A stretch of DNA of 64,000 bases, from NCBI GenBank assembly GCA_049323275.1, contig JBMOOM010000103.1, positions 186,001 to 250,000 of the forward strand, read 5' to 3'. Shown piece by piece: positions 34,054 to 42,336 of the stretch (the first letter of the stretch is position 1; the number at the start of each line of letters is the position of its first letter). This stretch comes from Taklimakanibacter sp049323275 (lineage in GTDB: Bacteria > Pseudomonadota > Alphaproteobacteria > Rhizobiales > Aestuariivirgaceae). The position numbers and the translations under genes are program-made. Below the pieces are notes generated by a model, which was not told the DNA's origin, searched no databases, and saw only the letters and a program-made list of their open reading frames with translations.

Positions 34054-34752
34054 ATGACAAGGATTGAACGCTCCCGGAGCTTTCCGTCGACTGGCCGCAG
34101 AACCGAGGCTGCCCAGGATGTCGTTTTCCGATGGCTGAAGCAGCACATCGCGTCTCTGCCCCGGAAGGGCGGGGTTTTCCTCACGGAGGCGGAGGTCTCG
34201 CAGGCAACCGGCACGTCGCGCACGCCGGTACGCGAGGCCTTGCTGCGGTTGGAGGCTGACGGTTTGCTGCAGATCGTGCCCAAGAAAGGCGCCTATGTGC
34301 CCCCGGTGACCGAGGCAGATATCGACGCGGTGATGCAGGCGCGCGGATTGGTCGAGGAGTGGTGCGCGCGCCGCGCGGCCGATCTGGGGGCGGCGCTGGC
34401 CGCGCAGCTCGATGAGCTGATCGAGCGGCAGACGGCTCAGAAGGATGATCCTGTCGCTTTCATCGAGAGCGATCGCGAGTTTCATCGCGTCATCGTCGAG
34501 GCTGCCGGCAATCCGGTGCTCGCAGGCTTTTACGAGAGCCTCAGGGATCGCCAGCTGCGCATGGGCGTCTATGCGCTGACCACGTCGGGACGGCGCATCG
34601 ACGAGGTCCTGGCCGAGCATGGCGCGATCGTCGCGGCGCTGCGCTCGCGTAATGGCGGGCGCGCCGTCGCGGCAGTGGCCCGGCATCTGGCGACGACGCT
34701 TGCCGCCTTGCGGCTGCCGGCGATCCCGGGCTTGGGGCGGCCGCCATCATGA
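34054..34752 (+). CDS. GntR-family regulator of the HpaBC-type operon
   Basis: 232 residues from ATG 34054; an upstream GTG at 33973 would include the promoter. N-terminal winged HTH (FLTEAEVSQATGTSRTPVREALLRLEADGLL, then GAYVPPV) and a C-terminal FCD domain (VEEWCARRAADLG, DREFHRVIVEAAGNPVL). No Shine-Dalgarno sequence precedes the start, suggesting a leaderless transcript. It overlaps the flavin reductase start by 4 nt, so regulator and enzymes share one message. Confidence 0.9.
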   Translation: MTRIERSRSFPSTGRRTEAAQDVVFRWLKQHIASLPRKGGVFLTEAEVSQATGTSRTPVREALLRLEADGLLQIVPKKGAYVPPVTEADIDAVMQARGLVEEWCARRAADLGAALAAQLDELIERQTAQKDDPVAFIESDREFHRVIVEAAGNPVLAGFYESLRDRQLRMGVYALTTSGRRIDEVLAEHGAIVAALRSRNGGRAVAAVARHLATTLAALRLPAIPGLGRPPS

Positions 34753-35285
34753 CCGCCGCGGTGGAAACGGCCTTCGACACGAGGGCGTTCCGGCACGCGC
34801 TGGGGCAGTTTCCAACCGGTGTCTGCATCGTGACCACGAAGGTCGACGGCCGGCCCCTCGGCATGACGATCAGCTCGTTCAATTCCCTGTCGCTGGCCCC
34901 GCCCCTCATCCTCTTCAGCATCGACCGGAAGGCCGCGAGCCTGCCATTGTGGGAGAGGGCGGAGGCCTGCGACGTCAATGTCCTGGCCGAGAACCAGAAA
35001 GAGCTCTCCAACCGATTTGCCCACTCCCTCGCCAATAAATGGGAGGCGACGGGCTACAGCGACGGATATATGGGCGTGCCGCTCCTGCCGGGCGTGATCG
35101 CGGCTTTCGAATGTGCCGCCCATGCCCGCCATGATGGCGGCGACCATATGCTCTTCATCGCCGAGGTGAAACGCTTCCGCGCTCATGGCGACCGCCAGCC
35201 GCTTGTTTTCGGCAAGGGCCGCTATGCCGCGCTGCAGCCGACTGAGCTCGCCGCGCCTCTGTGGCCGCTCGATATCCACTACTGA
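34749..35285 (+). CDS. Flavin reductase, HpaC-like
   Basis: 178 residues. Flavin reductase-like domain: FRHALGQFPTGVCIVTTKVDGRPLGMTISSFNSLSLAPPLILFSI, and C-terminal HMLFIAEVKRF with GKGRYAAL. It should supply reduced FAD to the HpaB-type oxygenase encoded 15 bp downstream. Start overlaps the GntR stop (ATGA). Confidence 0.92.
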   Translation: MTAAVETAFDTRAFRHALGQFPTGVCIVTTKVDGRPLGMTISSFNSLSLAPPLILFSIDRKAASLPLWERAEACDVNVLAENQKELSNRFAHSLANKWEATGYSDGYMGVPLLPGVIAAFECAAHARHDGGDHMLFIAEVKRFRAHGDRQPLVFGKGRYAALQPTELAAPLWPLDIHY

Positions 35286-35300
35286 AGTCTGGAGGGTACC

Positions 35301-36788
35301 ATGATCAAGACAGGCTCCCAGCATATCGCCGCGCTGAAGGACGGCCGGCAGGTCTATATCGACGGCGCGCTTGCCGGCGACGTCACCGAATGTCCGGCCT
35401 TCCGGCGCTCGATCGGCACCATGGCGGCGCTTTATGATTTCCAGTCGCGCCCGGAAAACTTGGAGCTGATGACCTTCGCGATGCCTGAAGCGGAGGAGGA
35501 TCGCGCCAGCCGCATCTGGCAGCTTCCGCGCAGCTATCAGGACCTTGTCGAGCGCCGCCGCGCCCTGGAGGCCTGGGCCGAGCTGCATGGCGGGTTTCTC
35601 GGCCGCGCGCCCGATCATGTCGCCTCCTGCCTGGCCGGCATGTATATGGGGATCGATGTGTTCCGCGGCTACGATGCGGCGCGCGCCGGCGCGCTCGCCG
35701 ACTATTACCGCTTCGCCCGCGACAACGATCTCTATCTGACCTATGTCATCATCAATCCGCAGGCCGACCGGTCGCGGCCGGCGGGCGAGCAGCAGGATCC
35801 CTTCCTCACCGCCGGCGTCGTCGATCAGGACGCCACCGGCCTCACCATTCGCGGCGCCAAGATGCTGGCCACCGGCGGCATCATGGCGAACGAGGTGCTG
35901 GTGACCTGCATCCAGCCGCTGCGCGCCGGCGAGGAGCGCTATGCCGTCTCCTTCGCCGTGCCGATGAATGCCCGGGGCCTGAAGATCCTGTCGCGCAAAT
36001 CCTACGAGGCGGGCGCGCCGAGCGTCTTCGACAATCCGCTCGCCAGCCGCTTCGACGAGAACGACGCCGTCCTCTATTTCGACGATGTGAAGGTGGAGTG
36101 GCCGCGAGTCTTCATCAATCAGGATGTCGCGATGTGCCAGAAGCAGTTCCACGCGACGCCGGCGCATGTCTATCAGAACTACCAGTCCCAGATCCGCCTG
36201 ATGGTGAAGATGCGCTTCCTGGTCGGCATTGCGCGCAGGATCGCCGAGACCAACGGCGTCATCGGCTTTCCGCAGGTGCATGAAACACTGGGCGCCCTGG
36301 CGGCGCAGAACACGATGGTCGATGCGCTCGTCCATGCCATGGAAGTGAAGGGCAGGATGCAGCGCGAGTATTTCATCCCGGACGGCCACACGCTCTATGC
36401 GGCGCAGGTGCTGACCCAGGAGCTCTATGGCCAGGTGATCACGGCCTTGCGCGGGCTGGCCGGCGGCGGCCTGATCATGTTGCCGTCCTCCGTCCGCGAC
36501 TTCGCCAATGCCGAGCTGCGCGACCTCATCGGCCGGACGCAGCAGTCACCTGTCTGTTCCTCGGAGGGCCGGGTCAAGTTCCTCAAGCTCGCCTGGGACG
36601 CGGTCGGATCGGAATTCGCGTCCCGCCATACGCAATATGAAATGTTCTATGCCGGCGCCGGTTTCGTGACCAGGGGCCACAGTTTCCGCACCTTCGACTG
36701 GGATCGCTGCACCGGTTTCGTCGATCGCATGCTGGACGGCTATTCCCTGACCGACGAGATCGGCGGTGTTTCGCCGCTGGCGGCATGA
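35301..36788 (+). CDS. 4-hydroxyphenylacetate 3-hydroxylase-type oxygenase (HpaB-like)
   Basis: 495 residues, the family length, with GGAGGG before the ATG. Features of the HpaB N- and C-terminal domains: RSIGTMAALYDFQ, DVFRGYDAARAGALADYYRFARDNDLYLTYVIINPQADRSRP-type segment, GAKMLATGGIMANEVLVT, and DDVKVEWPRVF. It hydroxylates a phenolic substrate with FADH2 supplied by the reductase. The preferred phenol is not shown. Confidence 0.92.
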   Translation: MIKTGSQHIAALKDGRQVYIDGALAGDVTECPAFRRSIGTMAALYDFQSRPENLELMTFAMPEAEEDRASRIWQLPRSYQDLVERRRALEAWAELHGGFLGRAPDHVASCLAGMYMGIDVFRGYDAARAGALADYYRFARDNDLYLTYVIINPQADRSRPAGEQQDPFLTAGVVDQDATGLTIRGAKMLATGGIMANEVLVTCIQPLRAGEERYAVSFAVPMNARGLKILSRKSYEAGAPSVFDNPLASRFDENDAVLYFDDVKVEWPRVFINQDVAMCQKQFHATPAHVYQNYQSQIRLMVKMRFLVGIARRIAETNGVIGFPQVHETLGALAAQNTMVDALVHAMEVKGRMQREYFIPDGHTLYAAQVLTQELYGQVITALRGLAGGGLIMLPSSVRDFANAELRDLIGRTQQSPVCSSEGRVKFLKLAWDAVGSEFASRHTQYEMFYAGAGFVTRGHSFRTFDWDRCTGFVDRMLDGYSLTDEIGGVSPLAA

Positions 36789-36797
36789 GGCGCGGCC

Positions 36798-37160
36798 ATG
36801 CTGATCGATAAGGAGCACAGGGAATTCCATGCGCTCGACATGGCGGGCGGCTGGCGCAGTCCCGAGGGCTATCCGCCGGGGATCGAGCAGAAGATTCTCT
36901 CAGGCAGGCTCGATGAACGGGCGAAGGCCGGTCATCGCACCAGGCTTCTGCGCTTTCGGCCCGGCGCTTTCACGACCACGCCCTTCATGCATGAATATTG
37001 GGAAGAAGTGTTTTTGATAGCCGGCGACCTGATCGTCGGCGAAGCAGTGACCGAAGTGTTCGCCGCCAACACCTATGCATGCCGCCCGCCGGGCGTCGCC
37101 CATGGGCCGTTCCGTTCGCAAGGCGGCTGCCTGCTGCTCGAAGTCCACTACTACGCCTGA
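36798..37160 (+). CDS. Cupin-domain protein of the HpaBC-type operon
   Basis: 120 residues. A single cupin barrel at about 40-120 with HEYWEEVFLIAGDLIVG and CRPPGVAHGPF, giving potential metal His/Glu ligands (HEYWEE and a late H). It ends the GntR-HpaC-HpaB operon, 9 bp after hpaB, so it may act on or sense the hydroxylated aromatic. Exact role not recognisable. Converges with the ZIP gene. Confidence 0.8.
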   Translation: MLIDKEHREFHALDMAGGWRSPEGYPPGIEQKILSGRLDERAKAGHRTRLLRFRPGAFTTTPFMHEYWEEVFLIAGDLIVGEAVTEVFAANTYACRPPGVAHGPFRSQGGCLLLEVHYYA

Positions 37161-37179
37161 GACGGCCGCAGGCTGGCGC

Positions 37180-38370
37180 TCAGATCTTGATCAGCATCGC
37201 CGTCCCATACATGAGGGCGAGGCCCGCCGCGGCGCCGCCCAATGTAGCGGGCGTCATCAGGGCCTTGCCCGGATTGTCCGCGGAGCGGGCGAGGAAGGCC
37301 GAGACCTCGATGATGACCTGCAGGATGGCGCCGGCGCCGATCGCCAGCGCCAGCGCCGACCAATGTGGCGCATAAGCGAGACTGCCCATCCACATGCCGA
37401 CGACCGCGGGGCCGCCGGCGATCAGGGCGAGGCCGGCGAAGCGCCCCAGCGACGGCTTGAGCTTGAGCAAAGGAGCCGCGATGCCGATGCCCTCAGTGAT
37501 GTTGTGGAGCGTGAAGCCCATCACCAGGAATGTGCCGAGACCGGCCGCACCTGCCGCGAAGGCGGCGCCGATGGCGAGGCCTTCGCCGAGATTATGCAGG
37601 CCGATGCCGATGGCGATGAAGGTGGCGAGCGCCAGGCCGCTCGGCCGGCCCTGCCGGCGCGAAATGCCGAGCAGCAGGATGAAGCTTGCCGCCGCCGCGA
37701 GCAGGACCATCATCGGGCCCTGGAAGAGCGTCGCCGAACGGCCGGCGAATTCGAACGCGTCCTCCATCGTGTCGATGAACAGAAAGGCGAGAAGTCCCAC
37801 CGTCAGAGCGAGCAGAAAATTCATGACCCGTGGACCGGCGCCGCGCAAAGCCGGATAGAACATGAGGCCGATCACCACCGGCACGATGCCGACAAAGGCG
37901 CCGAGCATCGCCTGGGCGGCGAAATCGAGCGATGAGCCTTGCGGGGTTTCGACCGCGACCGGGATGTCGTGCTCGAAAGTGGCGCCCGTATTGGTGACGA
38001 AGGTCACCTTATGGGCCTCGCCGAGCACCCAGGGAAAAGGAATGGCGATCCAGGCGGCGCTGCCGCGCGCGATCTCGCCCGGCGGGTCCTGGGTGAAGCG
38101 CCAATAGGCCGCGTCGACCTGGACCTGGGCGATCCGCATCGCCTCCGAGCCGCCGGCCCGGACCAGGAGGCGAAGCCCGTTCTGGTCGAGGATGGTGCGC
38201 TCGACGGTCAGATTCTCGACCGGCGGCGCGCCATTGTTGAAGCTGCCGAGAAGATTGCCGGCGATGAGCCACCACAGCGCCAGGCCGAGCACGGCGAGCG
38301 GCGCCAGCACCCAGAGGAGCTTCTGCCATGGCCGCGCGGCGGGAAGGGTGGAGGTCTGTTCGAGGCTCAT
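37180..38370 (-). CDS. ZIP-family metal transporter with extra N-terminal domain
   Basis: 396 residues from ATG 38370, overlapping the oxidase stop by 4 nt. One N-terminal membrane segment (about 18-40), then an exported beta-rich region of about 120 residues (VERTILDQNGLRLLVRAGG, WVLGEAHKVTFVTNTGATFEHDIPV), then a ZIP core with the metal motifs HNLGEGLAIG and HNITEGIGIA. The exported domain is unusual for ZIP proteins and faces the compartment of the oxidase. I infer import of a metal oxidised or delivered by it. Confidence 0.88.
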   Translation of the reverse strand: MSLEQTSTLPAARPWQKLLWVLAPLAVLGLALWWLIAGNLLGSFNNGAPPVENLTVERTILDQNGLRLLVRAGGSEAMRIAQVQVDAAYWRFTQDPPGEIARGSAAWIAIPFPWVLGEAHKVTFVTNTGATFEHDIPVAVETPQGSSLDFAAQAMLGAFVGIVPVVIGLMFYPALRGAGPRVMNFLLALTVGLLAFLFIDTMEDAFEFAGRSATLFQGPMMVLLAAAASFILLLGISRRQGRPSGLALATFIAIGIGLHNLGEGLAIGAAFAAGAAGLGTFLVMGFTLHNITEGIGIAAPLLKLKPSLGRFAGLALIAGGPAVVGMWMGSLAYAPHWSALALAIGAGAILQVIIEVSAFLARSADNPGKALMTPATLGGAAAGLALMYGTAMLIKI

Positions 38371-39512
38371 GACAGCGCCTCCACGACATCGAACATGCCC
38401 ATCCAGCCGAGCTCGGTGAATTCCGATTGATGCGCGTGGAACATGTAGAGGCCGGGCTCGTGATCGGCCTGCTCGGCGAAGGTGAATTCGAGAATGCCGC
38501 GCTGCGCCTGGCACTGCATGATCACGTCGACGGTCTTGAGCGTCGGCGTCAATGTCGTGCCCTGGTCGTAATAGTCGAAGAAATTGCCATGCAGATGGAA
38601 GGAATTGATGGGATCGAATTCGGTGACATTGACCAGATAGATGCGCACCGGCCGGCTGCGCGCCACCTTGATCGGCTGCTTGGCATAACAATGGGCGACG
38701 GTGTTGCAGGCATAGAACTCGTTCTCGCCGTCGAAATTCGTGTCGAAGGCGTTCATCACCATCGCCATTTCCTGCCATCGGGCATTCTCCGGCGTACCCA
38801 GCAGGCGTGAGCTCGCGATCGCCGCCATCTCGGGATGGCGCGCCGGATCGGGATCGATGACGAACAGCCCGTACATGCCCTTGTGGATGTGGCGCGCCAG
38901 CGGCAGCGCGTGACAGTGATAGAGATGGCAGCCATAAGGCCGCGCATCGAATTCATAGACGAACTCGCCGCCCGGCAGCACGAGGCCGGCGCCCGGAATG
39001 CCGTCCATGCGCGCCGCATGGAAGCCGTGGAAATGCATCGAATGCGGATGCGAGCCGAAATTCTTGAACACGACGCGCACGCGGTCGCCTTCCGTCGCGC
39101 GCAGTGCCGGGCCGGGCACGCGGCCATTGAAGGTCCAGGCCGGGAACATCACGCCGGGCGCGATCTCGATCTCCTTGTCCTCGGCGGTCACCTGGAAGGT
39201 GCGCAGCCGGCGCCCGTCGGGAAGGGTGGATATCTCGCCCGTCTCCCAATCGGTCAGCATCGCGGTGGGATCGAAGCCGTTGCGCGCCGGATCGACGTCG
39301 CCGACGGTGATCATCTCGCCATGGGCATTCATGTGGCTGGCATTGTCGTAGGTCGGCGCGCCGCCTGCCGGCGCTTGATGGCCCTGATGTCCGGACGTCT
39401 GCTCGCCTTGTCCGAGTGCTCCTTTGGCGCCGAAAGCTGCAGCGCTCGCGGCGGCCAGGCCGGCGCCGATGAAACCGCGTCTTTTGAGATCGAATGGCAG
39501 CCAGCCCGACAT
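38367..39512 (-). CDS. Tat-exported two-domain multicopper oxidase
   Basis: 381 residues, GGGAG before the ATG. Tat signal LKRRGFIGAGLAAASAAAFG. Copper motifs in order: HPHSMHFHGFH, CHLYHCHALPLARHIHKGMYG-type motif with the type 1 Cys (HCH), NSFHLHGNFF and MFHAHQSEFTELGWMG. The second domain has HAH in place of HCH, so the type 1 site is only in domain 1. It is coupled to the ZIP gene and faces mntR, suggesting a manganese or iron substrate. A laccase-like substrate is also possible. Confidence 0.9.
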   Translation of the reverse strand: MSGWLPFDLKRRGFIGAGLAAASAAAFGAKGALGQGEQTSGHQGHQAPAGGAPTYDNASHMNAHGEMITVGDVDPARNGFDPTAMLTDWETGEISTLPDGRRLRTFQVTAEDKEIEIAPGVMFPAWTFNGRVPGPALRATEGDRVRVVFKNFGSHPHSMHFHGFHAARMDGIPGAGLVLPGGEFVYEFDARPYGCHLYHCHALPLARHIHKGMYGLFVIDPDPARHPEMAAIASSRLLGTPENARWQEMAMVMNAFDTNFDGENEFYACNTVAHCYAKQPIKVARSRPVRIYLVNVTEFDPINSFHLHGNFFDYYDQGTTLTPTLKTVDVIMQCQAQRGILEFTFAEQADHEPGLYMFHAHQSEFTELGWMGMFDVVEALS

Positions 39513-39562
39513 GTGATCGCTCCCTTCTTAGCCCCTACAAACAATAAGAGCATAAGGGCGCT

Positions 39563-39642
39563 ATCATAGCAATGGCTATATTTTGCACAAAGGCATAGAA
39601 TATCCTATAGCCGCGGCTATGATCTTTAATAGCTGAGACTAT
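39563..39642. promoter_or_regulatory. MntR box cluster and oxidase promoter
   Basis: Boxes of form ATAGC-N4-GCTAT: 39566-39579 (ATAGCAATGGCTAT, exact), 39607-39620 (ATAGCCGCGGCTAT, perfect palindrome) and 39629-39642 (ATAGCTGAGACTAT, one mismatch); a weaker one is at 39595-39608. The E. coli MntR site has the same core. On the minus strand TTGTGC (39585-39590), 16 bp, TATGAT (39563-39568) forms a promoter for the oxidase gene that overlaps the first box. Confidence 0.75.
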
Positions 39643-39651
39643 TGATTACCG

Positions 39652-40104
39652 ATGATGAATATGAAGAAGACCCCGATCCCCGAAAGCACCCTGGTCGACG
39701 CCGACACGCATGTGGAGAGCTTCCGTCAGACGCGCCACAACCGGCGCACCGAGCTCGTCGAGGATTATGTCGAGCTCATCGCCGACCTTATTACCGATCG
39801 GGGCGAGGCGCGCCAGGTCGATATCGCACAACGCCTGGGTGTGGCGCAGCCCACGGTGGCCAAAATGCTGAAACGGCTCGCCGCCGAAGGGCTGATCCAG
39901 CAGCGGCCTTATCGCGGGGTGTTCCTGACCGAGGCGGGCGCCAGCCTGGCCGAGAAGAGCCGCGAGCGCCACCAGATCGTCGAGAATTTCCTCTGCGCTC
40001 TGGGCATCAGCCCGGAGATCGCGCGTGTCGACGCCGAGGGCATCGAGCATCATGTCAGCCTCGAGACCCTGGACGCATTCCGCGATTTCCTGCGCAACCG
40101 CTGA
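39652..40104 (+). CDS. mntR: Manganese-responsive regulator MntR
   Basis: 150 residues, E. coli MntR type. N-terminal HTH: VELIADLITDRGEARQVDIAQRLGVAQPTVAKMLKRLAAEGLI, then GVFLTEAG; C-terminal helical dimer/metal domain with SRERHQIVENFLCALGI, DAEGIEHHVS and TLDAF. Candidate ligands are His and Glu in RHQIVE and EGIEHH. Divergent from the oxidase/ZIP operon, with boxes between, so it probably represses both when Mn(II) is ample. Confidence 0.92.
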   Translation: MMNMKKTPIPESTLVDADTHVESFRQTRHNRRTELVEDYVELIADLITDRGEARQVDIAQRLGVAQPTVAKMLKRLAAEGLIQQRPYRGVFLTEAGASLAEKSRERHQIVENFLCALGISPEIARVDAEGIEHHVSLETLDAFRDFLRNR

Positions 40105-40106
40105 AC

Positions 40107-41537
40107 TCAGCCGCACAGTCCCTTGGGATTGAGCAGACCCCAGCCGAAGACATCGTCGCGGCCCGGCGCGCCCAGGTCCTCTGCCGCTGTCGTCAGCCGC
40201 GAGAGGATATCTTCCATGCGCGCTTGCGGCGCGCTCTGGCGGGCGAGCGCGATGGCCGCGGTGACGAAGGGAGCGGCGAAGGACGTGCCGGTGCGCGGCC
40301 GCGTGCCCTGGACTGAGGCGGCGATCCAGACATCGACGCCGGGTGCGGAGAGATCGATATGCGGCCCGCGCACGGCGCGGCGATAGGCGCGCTTCTGCCG
40401 GTCGACGGCGGTGACGGCGACGACCTCGGGATAGGCGGCGGGATAGACGGGCTTCGCCCGGGGACCGTCATTGCCGGCCGCCGCCACCAGCACGATTCCC
40501 TTCTCCGAGAGGCGCTTGACCGCTCTTTCCAGCACGTCGTTGGCGGGTCCGGCGAGGCTCATATTGATGATCGTCACCTGTCGGCTTTCGAGATAGTCGA
40601 GCGCCCTGACGAGGCTGTAGACATCGGAAACGTCGCCCTGGCCCGACCGCTGGTGGAAGGTGTCGACGGCGATCAGCTCGGCGCCCGGCAGAAGGCCGGG
40701 GGAGCGGCCGTCGGGATCGCCGACGAGCAAAGCGGCGATGGCGGTGCCGTGCTGCCGGCCGGAATTCGGCAGCGCCGAGGCCGCGAGCCGCTTCACCTCG
40801 ATCCGGCTGTCCGTCAGCGCATCGTGCCTCGCATTGATGGCGGTATCGATCATGCCGATGCGGATGCCGCTGCTGCTGCAGGATTGCGCGCCGTCGCTCA
40901 CCGGGGTCCAGCCGATCATCCGGCGCGCCAGGCACTCAGCCGCGCGGCAGGACGGACCGAGCGTGGGCCGGTAGTAGTGATTGAGATCGATGACGGCCTG
41001 TGGCGCCTCCGCCTGGACGCGGGCCCGCGCTTGGGCCAGCGTCACGCGCCGGGGGATGCGCAGGCGATGGACCCTCCGCCCGTCGCTGAGCGTGGCCTGC
41101 TCGATCACCGCATAGCCCTGTCGGGTCAATCGCGCGAGAGCCGCAGGCGTGAGATCGCGCCCGACCAGCTCGGCACGCGCGAAACGAATCGGTGCCGGCG
41201 CCACGATCCGGCGCCGCTCGACCGGCGAAGGGCGGTTGCGGCTGGTGCGGTTGTTGAAGTTGGTCTTCGTCCGTGACCGATTGAGGCTCGGCCGGTCGCC
41301 ATCGTCGACTTCATCATCGTCGTCGTCACGACCGTCATCGCCATCATCACTGCCGTCGTCGCCGCCGTCATCGCTGCCGTCGTCGCCGCCATCGTCGCCA
41401 TCGTCATCCGCGAAAGCGGGCTTGACGAAGCCGAAACCATTGTCGGCACTGCCCAGCAAGGAGGGGCTGAAAGCGAAAATCGCCAGCCCGCATAGGACTG
41501 CACACAATCTTTTGATCTGCCTGGATGACTCGTTCAT
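40107..41537 (-). CDS. Exported S8 family serine protease with Asp-rich region
   Basis: 476 residues from ATG 41537 (GGAG before it). Signal peptide, then an Asp/Gly/Ser-rich low-complexity stretch of about 30 residues (DDGGDDGSDDGG repeats), a basic linker, a prodomain-like part, and the subtilase domain: Asp in IGMIDTAIN, His in RQHGTAIAALLVG, oxyanion AAAGNDGPRA, Ser in GTSFAAPFV. Divergent from an ECF sigma/anti-sigma pair. The 3' end is 3 bp from that of mntR. Confidence 0.92.
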   Translation of the reverse strand: MNESSRQIKRLCAVLCGLAIFAFSPSLLGSADNGFGFVKPAFADDDGDDGGDDGSDDGGDDGSDDGDDGRDDDDDEVDDGDRPSLNRSRTKTNFNNRTSRNRPSPVERRRIVAPAPIRFARAELVGRDLTPAALARLTRQGYAVIEQATLSDGRRVHRLRIPRRVTLAQARARVQAEAPQAVIDLNHYYRPTLGPSCRAAECLARRMIGWTPVSDGAQSCSSSGIRIGMIDTAINARHDALTDSRIEVKRLAASALPNSGRQHGTAIAALLVGDPDGRSPGLLPGAELIAVDTFHQRSGQGDVSDVYSLVRALDYLESRQVTIINMSLAGPANDVLERAVKRLSEKGIVLVAAAGNDGPRAKPVYPAAYPEVVAVTAVDRQKRAYRRAVRGPHIDLSAPGVDVWIAASVQGTRPRTGTSFAAPFVTAAIALARQSAPQARMEDILSRLTTAAEDLGAPGRDDVFGWGLLNPKGLCG

Positions 41538-41787
41538 CGCATTCTCCACTCGTTCCCCCCTCGATGGCCCCGGGCTTGCCTTCGCGGCAAGGGCATGCGA
41601 TCCGGTCAGCCGCGGGATTTAGGGCATATCCCGTCAAAATTGAAGACTTTGGCGCTAAGGATTTGTCCAGTTGATAATCTGGCGCGCTTCACGGCGAACG
41701 ATTCCGCTTCGCCGGGATGTGCGCTGGTGATAACGGGTCCTGAGAGCAACTATTCCAAACTGACGGGAAATAATTTCCAGGCATTGC
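41538..41787. other. Divergent spacer between subtilase and ECF sigma genes
   Basis: 250 bp without a gene. A 13-bp palindrome GGAAATAATTTCC lies at 41769-41781, just before the sigma gene ATG, and could be part of an autoregulated promoter, but I could not assign -35/-10 boxes. Confidence 0.4.
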
Positions 41788-42336
41788 ATGGCGGGACTTT
41801 CTGACGATTTCGGCGACCGGCTCATCGCATTTCTGCCGAATCTGCGCCGTTTCGCGATCTCGCTCTGTCGCGCGCCCGACACGGCCGACGACCTGGTGCA
41901 ACTGGCCTGCGAGCGGGCCATCGCCAATGCGGCTTCCTTCGAGCCGGGCACCAGGTTCGACGCCTGGATGTTCCGCATCTTGCGCAATCTGTGGATCGAC
42001 CAGTTGCGCCGCGACCGCACGGCTGGCCCCAGGGACGATATCGAGCTCTATGAAGGCAAGCTCGCGGGAGACGCCGGCACGACGCCGGATCATCGGCTGC
42101 TGCTCGCCGATGTCTGGGAAGCGATCGGAAAATTGCCCCAGGAGCAGCGCGAGGTTCTGCTTCTTGTTTGCGTCGAGGAGCTTTCCTATCGCGAAACGGC
42201 GGAGCTGCTGGGCATCCCCATCGGCACGGTGATGAGCCGGCTGGCCCGCGCCCGGACGAATATTGCCGTTGCGACTGGAATAAACGACGTCGAGGGCCGT
42301 TCATCGGGCCAGGACAAGGTTGAGATAGATGACTGA
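41788..42336 (+). CDS. ECF sigma factor
   Basis: 182 residues. Region 2: NLRRFAISLCRAPDTADDLVQLACERA and FDAWMFRILRNLWIDQLRR; region 4: LPQEQREVLLLVCVEELSYRETAELLGIPIGTVMSRLARAR. It is not EcfG and has no NepR partner; the partner is the transmembrane anti-sigma gene whose ATG overlaps its 3' end by 8 nt. It probably controls itself and the divergent subtilase. Confidence 0.93.
   Translation: MAGLSDDFGDRLIAFLPNLRRFAISLCRAPDTADDLVQLACERAIANAASFEPGTRFDAWMFRILRNLWIDQLRRDRTAGPRDDIELYEGKLAGDAGTTPDHRLLLADVWEAIGKLPQEQREVLLLVCVEELSYRETAELLGIPIGTVMSRLARARTNIAVATGINDVEGRSSGQDKVEIDD

Noticed and set aside
34569..36389. 606-codon minus-strand open frame
   Set aside because: Antisense to the GntR, HpaC-like and HpaB-like genes; no motifs.
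37180..38778. 532-codon frame as the ZIP start
   Set aside because: The first 136 codons are the oxidase gene in another frame; ATG 38370 in the ATGA overlap gives a sensible signal segment.
41269..41420. Repeated GTC/ATC-rich tract as a CRISPR or microsatellite
   Set aside because: It encodes the in-frame Asp/Gly/Ser-rich segment of the subtilase; repeat units are too short and irregular for CRISPR.
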